The notes under the pieces were generated by a model. The model saw only the letters and a list, made by a program, of their open reading frames with translations, had not been told where the DNA came from and did no database searches. DNA of 64,000 nt from Trichobilharzia regenti (taxonomy: Eukaryota; Platyhelminthes; Trematoda; Strigeidida; Schistosomatidae): positions 65,844,887-65,908,886 of the forward strand of contig OX235262.1 in the NCBI GenBank assembly GCA_944472135.2, written 5' to 3'. Positions 10,713 through 21,699 of the stretch are shown piece after piece. Made by a program: the position numbers and the translations under genes. Within the stretch, counting starts at the first letter, position 1; each line of letters opens with the position of its first letter.

Positions 10713-11290
10713 TTTTAATCGAATTTGAGATTTCCCCGTCGATTGATTGGACCGAAGTGCTCGGTCTCAGGTTGACATGTCGGTTTCTTGTGCAGATGCT
10801 TCGACGATGTCTGGGTATGTAATTAGAATTTCATTGTTGGATGGTGACTAGCAGCAGAATCCAGGATGCGCACTTCGTCCTATTTGGGACTCGTCAGCTG
10901 GATGTACCTGCATTTCCCGGTGAGTGATGATATTCCCACCGAGGCTCGAACCCAGTGTCCATAGTTTCAAACGCCGAAGCGTTATCCACTTGGCGAAGCA
11001 TCTGCACAAGAAGCGGACATATCAACCTGAGACCAAGCAGTTCGGTCCAATCAAGCGACGGGAAAATCTCAAATTTAATAAAATTAATATGATCCGTTGC
11101 GCAAGAGGTAGCCCAAGTGGTCTAGTGGATAACGCTTCAGCGTTCGAAACTATGGGTACTGGGTTCGAGCTTCGGCGGGAACATCATCACTCACCGGAGA
11201 ATGCAGGTACATCCAGCTGGCGAGTCCCAAACAGAAAGGAATGCGCATCCTGGATTCTGCTGCTAGTCACCATCCAGCAGTTACATTATT
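10713..11290. repeat. SMalpha-like (family C) inverted pair
   Basis: A minus-strand SMalpha-type SINE (about 10840-10995) and a + strand copy (about 11095-11285) are combined with a second inverted segment: 10728-10800 is complementary to 11000-11078. The tRNA-like head has A box AGTGGTCTAGTGG and B box GGGTTCGAG; downstream is the known SMalpha hammerhead layout (GTACATCCAGCTG...AGGACGAA...GCGCATCCTGGATTC). The flanks ACATTACTTATT and ACATTATTTATT may be a target duplication with one mismatch, implying insertion as a unit. Confidence 0.75.
10859..10903 (-). ncRNA. SMalpha-type hammerhead ribozyme, nearly intact
   Basis: Read on the minus strand: helix I ATCCAG/CTGGAT; core CTGACGA (fits CUGANGA); stem II GTCC...GGAC; GAAG where GAAA is expected (A15.1 to G, still able to pair with U as a wobble); helix III TGCGC; cleavage triplet ATC. 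SMalpha elements of schistosomes are known to carry self-cleaving hammerheads. The + strand partner at about 11215-11262 has CTGGCGA and a damaged stem II and looks dead. Confidence 0.72.
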
Positions 11291-11769
11291 TATTAATTAA
11301 CGGAGTTGGAAATCATTCGTGGGATCATTACTAGAATGTTTGCGGTTTTTAGGATAAACGTCATTCTGGAAGCAACAAAATTGCGTCATTTTCAAATTCT
11401 AGTTTGCCGGGATTTAACTGATTTTAATTCCAACCTAACGATCCTCAGTGTGTGCTGTGAAGAGTCCAGAACTAGTACGAAGCAACTGTTCAGGGCTTCT
11501 TGTTTATAAATAGTCCCCTAAATGACGTCACTTCGTGGTTTAACCTGAAAACTCCATTGACTGAAATAGATAAAGCCAAAATGACTCACTGATTGCGAAA
11601 AAAATACTGCATTGGTCAAAAATCATACCGTTTTTGGCTTTCATTTCATGTTCATAAATTAACATTCAATAAATAGCTATGATGTACTAACTAACCTTCA
11701 TACCAGTTTAAATCTCGACAAATCGTCTGAAGACATTGTGACTGTGAGTGAACCTTTGAAATTTCCATC

Positions 11770-12013
11770 ACGAGTTTTTTTTTCCTTCATGTTCCCAGTG
11801 GAACATAGGGCTCCAAGCTATGGGCTTGAAGATTCCGTAGCAGTGTTGATTTTTTACAGGATGGGGTTGCTAGCCTCATGCCCAACCTTTCCTCTTTACC
11901 AGCATTATTTCTGGCTTAGCGAGGTAAAGGAGTGTTTCTGTGGTCGGGGATCGAACCCCGGACCATGTGCATGGTTGGCGAGCGTCCTAACCGCCATACC
12001 GCCGACGAGTTTT
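11770..12013 (-). mobile_element. Family E tRNA-derived SINE with target duplication
   Basis: Minus strand: tRNA-like head (GGTATGGCGGTTAGGACGCT; B box GGGGTTCGATCCCC), body (CTCGCTAAGCCAGAAATAAT; GAGGCTAGCAACCCC) and the RTE-like tail CCCTATGTTCCACTGGGAAC. It is flanked by ACGAGTTTT at 11770-11778 and 12005-12013. This is the best-preserved B box of the family in the window. Confidence 0.82.
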
Positions 12014-12189
12014 GCAGTGACTTAAATCGAAGTATTTTGGTCACAACAAAGTTAAACACGATTAGGCCAAATCTCTTAGCTCTTTCTTATGATGTGAAAC
12101 CGTGCAGAGTCAAGGATAATATCTCATTTATATCCAGTAACAATTTAAGGACGAAATTTATTCGATGCTACCAAGTAATAATAATAATA

Positions 12190-12665
12190 AGGTCTGTCTT
12201 GCTTTTCCGATTCTGTCTTTGACATCCTCATCCGTGCCTCCTCTAGATGAAATGATACTGCCTATGTCAGTAGAGGAAGTGGTCTCTTTTAAATTTATTT
12301 AGTTGATAGTGACCGGAGCTCGTGTTTGATTGGTTATCTCTATCACACTCATCTTTTCAATGTTAACTTGAAGTCCTGTCTTCACTGGTTGCTTCTTCTG
12401 CTAACTTATTGGTTTTATTTGCAAATTTTCAAATTTATATGACAGATATAAATCGTCCGCGAAATCCAAAGCTTCTAGAATCTCCTTATTGGTCCTACTT
12501 GCTCCCCACATTCTGTCACATAATCCAGTTCACCACATTTAGGAATATCATCGGTGATAGTAGAACAGATTACATATTTAGGATGACAGTGCTATTCACC
12601 ATATTCCATACCAGCGTCATTCAGAAACATCGGCGAAGCGTCCGTACTAGTCGCTGACATGTTGA
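12190..12665 (-). mobile_element. RTE-type LINE, reverse transcriptase fragment (decayed)
   Basis: The minus strand shows EALDFADDL (the YADD-type catalytic motif), then LQIKTNKLAEEA-like text and, after frameshifts, SSRGGTDEDVKDRIGKARQ, the block linking RT to the C-terminal region in RTE-type LINEs. The sequence stops there and runs into an AAT-repeat tract at about 12177-12190, so the usual C-terminal end is missing. Confidence 0.72.
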
Positions 12666-12789
12666 CAGCGGCAGAACATATCTATCTAACCAATCAATGG
12701 GAAACAACAAAATCGACTTAAATAAATAATAATTGATACTTGTTGCACAAACAGCAACTATCGTTTTCTAATTGTTCTACTGGATGATT

Positions 12790-12945
12790 CTTTGGTGTTT
12801 GAAGCTGTGGATGCTGGGTGGAGTCCCGGTGAGAACACCATCCCTCATTTGGTATTGCAGGTACGTCTAGATGGTGAATCCCAGTCAGGACTAGGTACAT
12901 ACTCGGGATTCCAGTGCTAGTTGCCATCCACCAGATAATATCCTC
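12790..12945 (+). repeat. Decayed SMalpha-like (family C) SINE
   Basis: Landmarks match the SMalpha copies at 11100: GGTGTTTGAAGCTGTGGATG, AACACCATCCCTCATTTGG, GCAGGTACGTC and GATTCCAGTGCTAGTTGCC. The ribozyme core is not preserved. Confidence 0.6.
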
Positions 12946-14949
12946 TATATAAAAATGATGATTTATGTAAGTTTTAGAACCCCGAATTCGATTTAGCAAT
13001 TCAAACTCTTAAGGGAATGTTACTGTGTAGATGCAACTGTCGTTACACTGATGGAAAGATTTGTAACTCCATTTCTCTAGTGAACACTGGTACACAGAAT
13101 TGCAAAGAGGGAATTTGGACTCATCATATTTGATTGTTTTTGTATTACCATATGCCCACCATAAAAAACAGAAGTTGCTGGCACGAAGTGAAAATAATTA
13201 GAAATCGAAAATTGTGGGTAGTGAAAAATGTGACAAACTGATTTTCAAAGGTTTTCGAGCTTACTTGAATTAGTTGAGTACTCTGTCATTTTCAATAAGT
13301 AATTAACGTAGTATGTGCGGGTATTTAGGATTCGTAAGACCAGTGATGGAAGCTTTTGCAAGATAAAAGTCACCCATACATCGAAAAGATATAACCAGAA
13401 GTTTCGTAGCTTCTCTAATACTTGAGTCTTTCTTGAAGTCATTGGCTAGGAATTTATCGGATTGTATCTTTGTAGAGAAAAGTGGTTTGCGAACCGTGAA
13501 TACCGCCTTTAAGCATTGGAAACTTACAGCGTACCTGTAGAAGTTTACAAGCAACATTGTTGCTTAAAAATTAGTGTGACCATTTCTGTAGCCTAATTTT
13601 CAACTTTATACATCTACTCTCAACAAGGATGAATGTTGGCTAAAGTTGGCATATGAAGAGTTTAAGGTTTCTCTCATAGCTACGTATATCAGAGGTATCT
13701 GGGTCCCTAAAAATAGTTCACCAGTCAGAAAAATTGTCACCCCGCAACCCACTTCTTTGGAAGTTTTATTGTACATACACCATGACCTTCAAACTAACTT
13801 TTTAAAGAATCTGTCCATTTCACGCTGCCTAAAGCTGTTGAAATTGTCCATTTTGAGAATGGAAACCTTCTTTAAGCACTTTGGTGGCTGGATGACATGC
13901 AGCAATGTGAATTCGTTTGCATCCAAGAAGATATAAAAGCTTCAAGAAGGAAACCGTCCTACTCATAGTTTACAGAGAACTCAACAAGCCGAATAGGAAG
14001 AATTACTACGTTTAAGAATAGCCTCAGGTAGATAGATGAGATAACCAGTGAATGTGGGAAGATCCCAGTGGACATTTATGAAGGCAAAGGAACAGGAGAC
14101 ATCCACGTGAACGGAATTAGTGCGCATTCCGAGTGAGGTGGAAGATCCAATTGCTGCAAAGTCATATCTTTGCACTATTCCACGCTGGCAAGTGTTTATT
14201 TACGCTGACCGTGATAAATTCTGTTAGCCAGAAATCCCAACTGATTTTAGATTTACTATAGCGCGGATCCCAGGATGAGAAGGATCTGTTAGTGCGTGAA
14301 ATACTGTAACAGACAGTAAAGGAATCACACGTCTTAAGCTGCCTTTATGCACACCACACAACATTGTTCTCTGGCTGCTGGCAAACAACGAGTATTCTGT
14401 CCTCGCAAATGTGAGGTGCGGAATTCCCCTCCACCGTAAATGGACTTGCTGTTTTTTCCAGTATGTCAGTTGTCTGAGATACATATACAACACATCGAAT
14501 CTAATGAGGCCCTATTAACGCTCCAGATAAGTTAGACATCCTACATGAATTGTGATATATATTTTGAATAACCAATGCAAGTAAACAGTTCCTGTTCGTA
14601 GTTTCATTTATGGCGTATGTTAAGCGACTTGATCCGCAAATACAATGAAATGACATCTTCCAATAAAATTAAGTGTTTCAGTAGTGTATATATGGTTGGG
14701 ACTAAAAGTGCTGAATTCGCACTTGATAAACCAACAAGTTCCGACAAGAAAGCGAGGGGCACACAGGCGCCATACGTCGGAATCTTACTGCTATACTCCT
14801 ACAGCCATGCTAGAAGCATTGGCGAGTTTGTCCGTGGGGCCACAGATGACTTATGAAGCAAAATAATGTGCTGCTCAACTGCATTCTTTTTTATAAGGAG
14901 TCATGTTTGTTGTTTCCAGACTAATTTCTGGTACATTTTTCACTGCTGG
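12946..14949. other. Unassigned region with several medium open frames
   Basis: Open frames include + 13646-13936 (96 aa, containing WVPKNSSPVRKIVTPQPT), minus 13303-13557 (84 aa), minus 14224-14493 (89 aa) and + 14617-14856 (79 aa). None has a splice context or a family motif that I recognise. They may be pieces of an unidentified decayed retroelement; nothing is called as a gene. Confidence 0.3.
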
Positions 14950-15320
14950 TGTCAACCTCTCAATAATCCTTAACGTCTGCACCTACTAAACTTGCTTTCC
15001 TCGGGTAACCCTGACCAGTACTCTATCCGGAGTGTAAGTACCGATAGACGAACTAGAAGCAAAAAGGCTTGTGACTAGGTAGTGCGCTCAAGTGAGGACT
15101 ACATATTTACAACAGATTAAATGTCAAATTTAAAAAACAAGAACACTGTATAACTTGTCTGCTAATTGGCTGGGGTAGCAAGCTTAAGGGTGCGCTTAAT
15201 GGTGGCGAAATGAGGGAGCAATCCACGTGCGGGCAGTCACTCCGGAAGAACAGTGAAGTCGCTGAGCGATATTGCATGAATGCATTGAAACAAAAGTTCA
15301 AATATTCAAGATTAGCTACA
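14950..15320 (-). repeat. 371-bp direct repeat, probable 3' LTR
   Basis: It begins TGTCAACC and ends GCTACA on the + strand (TG...CA termini) and matches 21329-21699 with roughly nine differences by eye. On its internal side (15321-15343) the minus strand reads AAGGGAGGCGGGTAACC, a plausible polypurine tract placed as expected for a 3' LTR of a minus-strand element. I see no AATAAA inside it. Confidence 0.7.
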
Positions 15321-17182
15321 GGTTACCCGCCTCCCTTAGAAGGTTGATGGGATATCGGCAACCTTCGATACGTGAAAGTTGTGGGTTGAGATATAGATGT
15401 TCATACAATAAAACTCAAGGGACAAGGAAGATTGAACAGAGTAATTAAAAAGTGTGAAAGAAAGAAAAAAGTTACGGTAAATGGGGGCACTATATATGTG
15501 GTTAGCGGAGTAAAGCGAAATATAATAGGAAATGACGCTGGCTGTCTTAGTGTGATTTTGCGGGGTTTTAAGCTTTTGTTCGTTTTCTTCCTACATAAAT
15601 TTTTTGTTTTCATTTGTTAAAGTTTTAGTCCTTTATTAAACTCTGCACATGAATGGGGAGTCGCGCCATACACTTCATTTGCATGGAGAGCTGGTGATAC
15701 CGAGCCTTCGCCCGGGCTGAGACAGAGGAAATGTGACTCATTATCTCTAACCTGCAGCTTAGAGCAATGCTCCACGCCTCCTCATCAACAGTAAGTACCA
15801 GTCGACGCAAAAGAACAAATATACCAGAGTAGTAGGAAGACCAAGGTAAAGGAAAAGATTAATACAAAAGCTTGTGCCAAATAAATACAAGGAATCAAAA
15901 TGAAAATATAAAATTTATACGCCAAACTGAAACAAAACCGAGGATATTGCTAGAATACGGAAATTGATAAAAGCTACCAAGCAATATGTGAAGAGAATCA
16001 AAAGTGATGAGTAATTACAATTAGTAAAAAATTGTTGCTAGCCGGATAGCTAAAATGGTAAAAAATGTTTACCGATAAGACTTGCAAAATGGATAAGCTT
16101 CAGCAGGTCATGAACTCGAATGAACATGAGAAAATCTGTCAAAATAGATCGAGCGGGTTAAAGATCACAGGAGAGAAGTGACATGAGTATGCATAAGAAT
16201 ATGTGGCGGTCTGTGCATCTGTACAAAACAACTTTTTGATACATATTTTTGAAGATTTTTTTTGTTTGCACTCTTTAGTTTTCTAGCATATAATTTGGTT
16301 TATTTTCTTTTCATAGCATCGTGAGTAGGGAAAATGCAGCACCATCTGTAATTCCGTAAATGATGGAAATCACGAGACGGAAAGAAAGCCAACATCTTGA
16401 ACCAGTTTAGGTTAGATTCAAGATAAACTGTGATAATTTGTGTAGGTAATCTAAGAAAATTCATCCGCGTTGTAAAAATGCTTCCAGTACTATGGAACGA
16501 GAAAAATCAAAAGGATTAGTACCGAAAAAAATGACTACTGCCAAAACGAAACTAAAATAGTAATTAACATAAAAAGCAATTATAGTAACCTAAGAATAAG
16601 TAAAAACTACTACTACCAAATAATGTTAAACATGAAATCGTTAGTTAACAAATTCTACATACCTCTTGGACTAGTGTAGGCGTTGACCTGTTCGTTTAAC
16701 ACGTGTGTGGAGTACGTAACAATGTGATTGTACACTTTTTGGTTATTTGTATAAATTCGAGATATTGTACATAATTTTTGTTTAAAACGCTTCTTGTTGA
16801 AATATACATAACTTCCGTGTACAATTGAAAAATACACTCTGCTGTTGGAGACTTCGTCTTCTCCCTGGTCACTTCTGATTGCTTGCTCAATTCACACCGT
16901 GTTGTAAACTTCGGATTTATTGTAGGAGTCTACTACTCTCAACCGAAGACATTTCTACAACCGGAACACAGCAGCTACCGCAGACGCAACCCAATCAATT
17001 AACGTACCCGTCGATTATATACATAATTTGTAGCAGAGGACTTAGACTTTATATCCAAGTAATCCTTTTTGTTGATACAACTCATCACTGCATTTTTTGG
17101 TAATATATTGTTATTTAACACTCTATTAACTTGGGTTATTATTCTTATATTTATAATGTTAGTGAACTCTAGTATAAGTCCC
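15321..17182. other. Unexplained segment between pol and the distal LTR
   Basis: No coding homology is recognised. At 16850-17100 the minus strand has TATAAATATAAG near 17143, a promoter-like AT stretch, and CAATAAATCC at about 16913-16922 followed by an AG-rich stretch. That arrangement resembles the U3-R-U5 of some other LTR. A minus frame at 15625-15810 (61 aa) is open but not assignable. It may contain a second, different LTR or an inserted element. Confidence 0.3.
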
Positions 17183-17374
17183 CTACACGTGCTCTAGTTT
17201 TTGTAACAGACTTACCGGGGTAATGAGATGTTCATTAACGGTGTCTGGTTTGAAATTAGACGCCGAAGTTGTGGGGTTAGGGAGAGGGGAGGCTAACGAT
17301 TCTTCTGGGTATGCCACTTTAAATCTGTTTAGACTGACTGTATCGTGGTAGCCAAATCGATCGATGACGGAAAT
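17183..17374 (-). pseudogene. Gypsy pol C-terminus (after the SINE insertion)
   Basis: On the minus strand the frame reads through DRFGYHDTVSLNRFKVAYPE and ESLASPLPNPTTSASNFKPD to a TAG at 17183-17185. This is the proline/serine-rich C-terminal tail after integrase, and it continues the frame that stops at the SINE on the other side (ISDKEN). Confidence 0.72.
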
Positions 17375-17539
17375 GTTTTCCTTATTGCATGGGGGATTTC
17401 ACCATGAGATGACATCAATTAGAGAACCACTGGAAAACCTGGGAGTACTGGACTAACAAATTGATATCAGCTGATGGCAAAATCCTCCATGCAATCAAAC
17501 AAAATCCCTACAAAACCAATGCTTGAAAGTTTTCCTTAT
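17375..17539. mobile_element. Minimal fold-back family B SINE in pol, with 11-bp target duplication
   Basis: GTTTTCCTTAT occurs at 17375-17385 and 17529-17539. Between them is a 143-bp unit whose left part is the family B tail in reverse (GCATGGGGGATTTCACCATG ... CTGGGAGTACTGGAC) and whose right part is the same tail forward (CAGCTGATGGCAAAATCCTC ... CCCTACAAAACCAATGCTTG). tRNA and ribozyme parts are absent, so the unit is essentially two inverted tails that moved as one insertion. Confidence 0.85.
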
Positions 17540-18373
17540 CGCTGATGACCTTGGAAAGTTCATCATAAAGTGGTTGCAGGGGTTTACCTACGGCGTCACA
17601 ACTCATGAAAGCATGATTGCAGTCCTCCAGTCTGTCGTCTACTTGCGCCTTCTTGCACCGAGTACGTGTGGGAGCTGGCTGGAGCCGTCGTATAATGTTT
17701 TGGATGCTGAATGTAACAGTGGACATAAGTGACACGGCTCAGCACCGTCTGGTGAAAGAACCTCTCCAGACAAACGGGGTGCGGTTCTACACACCTTCTT
17801 GGCAGTGGTAGACTGGATATCAACCTTGAAGGTTGAACGGATGATAGGGAAGACCAAGGGAGGAGATGCTGTCTATTTCGTGATATTTACAGCCCTTAAC
17901 ACGGCTTCAAGTTGGTGGTGAAAACGTTCAGATAGTCTGTTTCCAGATGGATGATATGCCATTGTTCTGACGCGTTTGCATCACGACAGCTCTAGCAGCC
18001 TCCCGAAAGTTGTTGACTCGAATTTCTGTCTACAGTCAGCTGTCACCGTAGTTGGGCATCCAAACCCTGCGACCCACCTTCCTATGAGGACACGACAGAT
18101 AGTCTCAGCCGTTACACCCGCAATGGGAACTGCCTCTGGCCAACGAGAGGAACGATCGACACTGGTGTGCAAGTATGAGCAAAAATGAGAAGGGGGTAGT
18201 GGACCGACAACATCTAGATTGACGTCATAAGAACGGGAGTCAGGTGTTCCGAATGATCCAATCTGAGTCGTATTATGTCTGTGAACTTTGGAGGAATGGC
18301 ATTCCACACAAGAACGTGTCCAATTACTAACATCACGTTTAAACCAGGCCACACCAAACCTAGTCGAAATCAC
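17540..18373 (-). pseudogene. Gypsy integrase region
   Basis: Minus strand 18373-17981 reads FKRDVSNWTRSCVECHSSKV (end of the HHCC zinc region), then DVVGPLPPS with the first catalytic Asp context, YLHTSVDRSSRWPEAVPIAG, and RWVAGFGCPTTVTADCRQKF (second Asp context). From about 17760 to 17540 the downstream part is spread over several frames. It is frameshifted and inactive. Confidence 0.78.
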
Positions 18374-18559
18374 TATGTTCTTTGCGCAGAATACTGGGGA
18401 GACAGATTCTGAAGACGTTCAAATACGATTCCGCGAAAAGACATGGTAACAGTAGGTCCAGGAGTGTCTGTAAAGGTATCACATAGTATGGTCGCTTCAT
18501 CATTCACCAGAGGGACACTTCTATACTCGGTGAGGTTCCTCGTGGCAGCTATTCTAAGT

Positions 18560-19060
18560 CTAAATCCATGAGCTGAAAATGAGCAATCTTACTAGGGTCG
18601 GTAGGTTGTGACACTGACATAGTGCACAATCGAGACAAATCATCTGCATAGGGCTCTCAGCCTCAAGAGCGTGTTGAATATCAGACGTGAACTGTGAAAT
18701 ATAGTTAAAGTGACGAAATTCACGTGGAGAGTACCGGTCTGTGGTGGTGCTAGAGGGATACGATAGCGGTTTATGGTAGGTGAATGCCATGAATTACCGA
18801 CCTTCGACGAAGCGTCGAAAATGTTTGATAGCGGCTTCAACGGCGAACAGTTCTCTTCCAAATTACCATACCTTGCTTCGTTCGCGGACAACTTCTGAGA
18901 GAAAAACGCGTCTGGTATCCATGTGACAGGCACCTGTTGCTGTAGTACAGCTCCAGTGGATGTTTGATGACTCAACGGAGATGCCGTTCAGAAGTTGGAT
19001 GTCCAGTTGGACTAGTACGGTCGTGTTCTCTATCTCAATTTTCGTGAACGCTACCAGAGA
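18560..19060 (-). pseudogene. Gypsy RNase H region
   Basis: The minus-strand frame 18975-18640 contains STGAVLQQQ, DAFFSQKLSANEARYGNLEE and NCSPLKPLSNIF, the typical RNase H layout (GAVL, AFFSRKL, E-ARY). The next block, HKPLSYPSSTT, follows in another frame at 18790-18560. Confidence 0.75.
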
Positions 19061-19083
19061 CCCGGTGTCATGCTAAATGTCTT

Positions 19084-19776
19084 CTACTTGCCTTTAAGTA
19101 GGTCTGTGAGTGCAGTTAAAATATGAGCACATTGGGGAACAGACCGATGGTGATAGCTTGCTATACCTAGAAACGTGTGCAAAGCTTTCAGGGACGTCGG
19201 CACTGAAAAGTCTTGTATGGTCTGCACCTTTCCAGGTAAAGGGCGAGTGCAGCGTCCATTAATTACATACCCAGGAAAAGTTAGCGAACGGACACCGTTC
19301 TGGCATTTATCCATGTTGAGTGCCAAACAGCATGTTGAAAGTTTCTCAAAAGCTGCCTGCAAATGATTACAGTGAGTCTCTTCATCTGGACTATCCACAA
19401 AGATACCATCCAAATAGACATAAGCGCAATCCAACCGCGCAGAACGGCGTGGATGTAATGTCGGAACGTCTACACGGCATTGCCAAGACCAAAAAGCATT
19501 CGGAGGAATTCGGAAGGCCGAACGGAGTCATCAGGGTGAACTGGAATTTGATGGCAGGCTCCCGTCAAGTCAGGTTTTGCTGAACGCTGCAGAACTCTTG
19601 AGAGAAGACGTCATATCGTGAATGCGTGGCAGAGGATAACGATCCGGAACAGTCTGAGCGTTGAGCATGCGGTAATCACCACAAGGTCTCCAGTCCATCC
19701 CGTTAATCTTGGGCACGACATGTAGGAGTGCAGAACACGGACTGCTAGATGGTCGGATCATCCCTATCTCCAACAC
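19084..19776 (-). pseudogene. Gypsy reverse transcriptase region
   Basis: Minus strand 19776-19570 reads [40 protein letters not shown] and LPRIHDM (fingers and palm motifs). After a frameshift, 19434-19084 reads CAYVYLDGIFVDSPDEETH, where the second Asp of the YLDD catalytic box is Gly, then HLQAAFEKL, GVRSLTFPGYVI and TFLGIASYHHRSVPQCA. Loss of the catalytic Asp makes it non-functional regardless of frameshifts. Confidence 0.82.
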
Positions 19777-20187
19777 ATGTCTAAACTCAGCCTTGACGGA
19801 TTGGAGTTTTTCTGGGGATAGGCGCCATAGTTTTGCATAACAGGTAGGCCTGTCATCACAATGTGATGAGTGACCTTAGAGCTCAGGAATAAAAGTTTTG
19901 GAGACGGTTCACAAAGAATGGCATAAGACTGAAGGTCGTCGGAGAATGGGCCAGTAGTGGCAGGTTTGAGTACACTGGGCTTAGAGAGGGGCTATGCGTG
20001 TCAACAGGGGACACTGGGAGCTTAGTGGATGAATTGATTAATTTGTGCTTGCCAGCATCCACTGGTGACTTATAGTGCTGAAAGATATGCACACCAGTGA
20101 TACCAATGGTCACACCTCCCCCGTTGAAAACCCAGCAAAATGAGCGACGCGAGCCGATGTTAAGGTCCAGGAACTTTCTACCACTCG

Positions 20188-20450
20188 TTATGATAGGCGA
20201 ACCGTTTGCGGCGCGGAGCTGTTAGAATATTGGTCGCGGACCCTCTTCGGCTCTGAGTGGAATCGCGCTAGCCTTCGCCTCGGTGTAAACCAGGAAGCAC
20301 GTCCCAGTGTTACGGTCGATAACATAGAAGAGGCGACAGGTAAGTGGTTCGCCGGTACACCTGTGGGCATCCGCACCATAATGTCGATTGTACCGGCACA
20401 CTCCAGGCTGGGAATTTCGTGACTTCTGGCACCCTTACTGGTACTTGAGG
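20188..20450 (-). pseudogene. Gypsy zinc knuckle and protease region
   Basis: The minus strand carries CRYNRHYGADAHRC at about 20365-20412, matching the CHCC-type knuckle of CsRn1-clade elements except that His is Asn. Then comes a protease-like LFYVIDRNTGTCFLVYTEAK, where the catalytic DTG is YTE. The following protease flap/core (ANGSPIITSGRKFLDLNIGS) continues past 20188 toward 20080. Confidence 0.7.
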
Positions 20451-20644
20451 AGAATCTACTACGAGATGGATTTGTGCAACTACGAAACCGACCTTTGGGA
20501 TTCACCTCTTGTCTAAGGGTAGAAATCTTCTCGTAAAGCTGAGTGAGATGAGCCAGTGCGTCGAAATTCGAAGACTCAACAGCAGAAGGATCCTCTAATT
20601 GGGCAGAATCGCCTGATATCGCCGCCGAAATGCCCACACCGGAA

Positions 20645-21136
20645 CTATCGGCCTTGACAGCCCCTGTGGCAGCCTCTGCTAACTCTAGAATGGGAGAGTC
20701 GTAAAATGGTGCTAAAAACAGCCCGATCTGGCTGAGGCAATCTTTTGATCCACACATGCTTCAGGAAAGTTGTCATTAATCCTGAAGTCAACAAACGGCT
20801 GTTTAATTTCCGTAGCATTTGTGTGGGCTTACTTTCACGAAGATGGACATCACGTAAGAGTTCGTGCACCTTCTGTTTTTCTGTTAGTTCGGAGCATTTA
20901 ATAAGGGCAGCTTTGAGGCGATCGTGTGAGTTTGGAGCATGATCATCCAGGACGTCTGAGACGTCTTCCACAACGTTTTCTGGAGGGCTAACTATGAATA
21001 GCTTGGCTTTTGTCTTCTGGGCTTGAACGCGTCAAAGTGCCAATCGGGCTTCTGCGTTTGCAAACCACACTACTGAGCGATTTGCCCAGAAAGTAGGAGG
21101 TTGTAACGTTATCGCCTTTGCACCATCGTCAGCCAT
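20645..21136 (-). pseudogene. Gypsy gag
   Basis: It starts at ATG 21136 (MADDGAKAITLQPPTFWANR ... FANAEARLAL), has an in-frame TGA at 21032-21034, then continues in the same frame: LFIVSPPENVVEDVSDVLDD, KAALIKCSELTEKQKVHELL and LPQPDRAVFS. The order (PPTFW near the start, then a capsid-like helical block) is typical of Boudicca/CsRn1-type gag. Confidence 0.75.
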
Positions 21137-21328
21137 TTCAAGACAAGTTGTAGATAAGTCAAAATGTACAAGTATAAAACAAAATAACACCAACACAAAA
21201 GCAGTAGTAAAACTGAGCGAGGTAAAAAGGAAAACGATAAACCAAGTGAAACAACATGATTGAAGAACAATTCTGCATCTAGATGATGCAGATAAGCCAG
21301 TGTAGGGCCCACCAACTGTAAGTGTCTG

Positions 21329-21699
21329 TGTCAACCTCTCAATACTCCTTAACGTCTGCACCTACTAAACTTGCTTTCCTCGGGTAACCCTGACCAGTAC
21401 TCTATCCGGAGTGTAAGTACCGATAGACGAACTAGAAGCAAAAAGGCTTGTGACTAGGTAGTGCGCTCAAGTGAGGACTACATATTTACAACAGATTAAA
21501 TGTCAAATTTAAAAAACAAGAACACTGTATAACTTGTCTGCTAATTGGCTGGGGTAGCAAGCTTAAGGGTGCGCTTAATGGTGGCGAAACGAGGGAGCAA
21601 TCCACGTGCGGGCAGTCACTCAGGAAGAAAAGTGAAGTCGCTGAGCGATATTGCATGAATGCATTGAAACAAAAGCTTAAATATTCAAGATACACTACA
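21329..21699 (-). repeat. 371-bp direct repeat, probable 5' LTR
   Basis: Same TG...CA ends as 14950-15320. Immediately inside (minus strand, below 21329) comes CAGACACTTACAGT and then TGGTGGGCCC at 21305-21314, a TGG-starting candidate primer-binding site, and gag 170 bases further on. The offset of the primer site from the repeat end is larger than usual, so the exact LTR boundary is uncertain. Confidence 0.7.

Larger units (their letters stand above)
14950..21699 (-). mobile_element. Gypsy-type (CsRn1/Boudicca-like) LTR retrotransposon, defective
   Basis: The minus strand reads in order: 371-bp repeat (21699-21329), leader, gag, zinc knuckle, protease, RT, RNase H, integrase and a pol C-terminus ending at 17183. 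A second copy of the 371-bp repeat lies at 14950-15320. Key residues are lost: a stop in gag, the zinc-knuckle His changed to Asn, protease DTG changed to YTE, RT YLDD changed to YLDG, and frameshifts between domains. A SINE interrupts pol at 17386-17528. No target duplication is seen (GCTGG on the left, GTACA on the right). The 1.86 kb between the pol stop and the distal repeat is unexplained. Confidence 0.8.
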
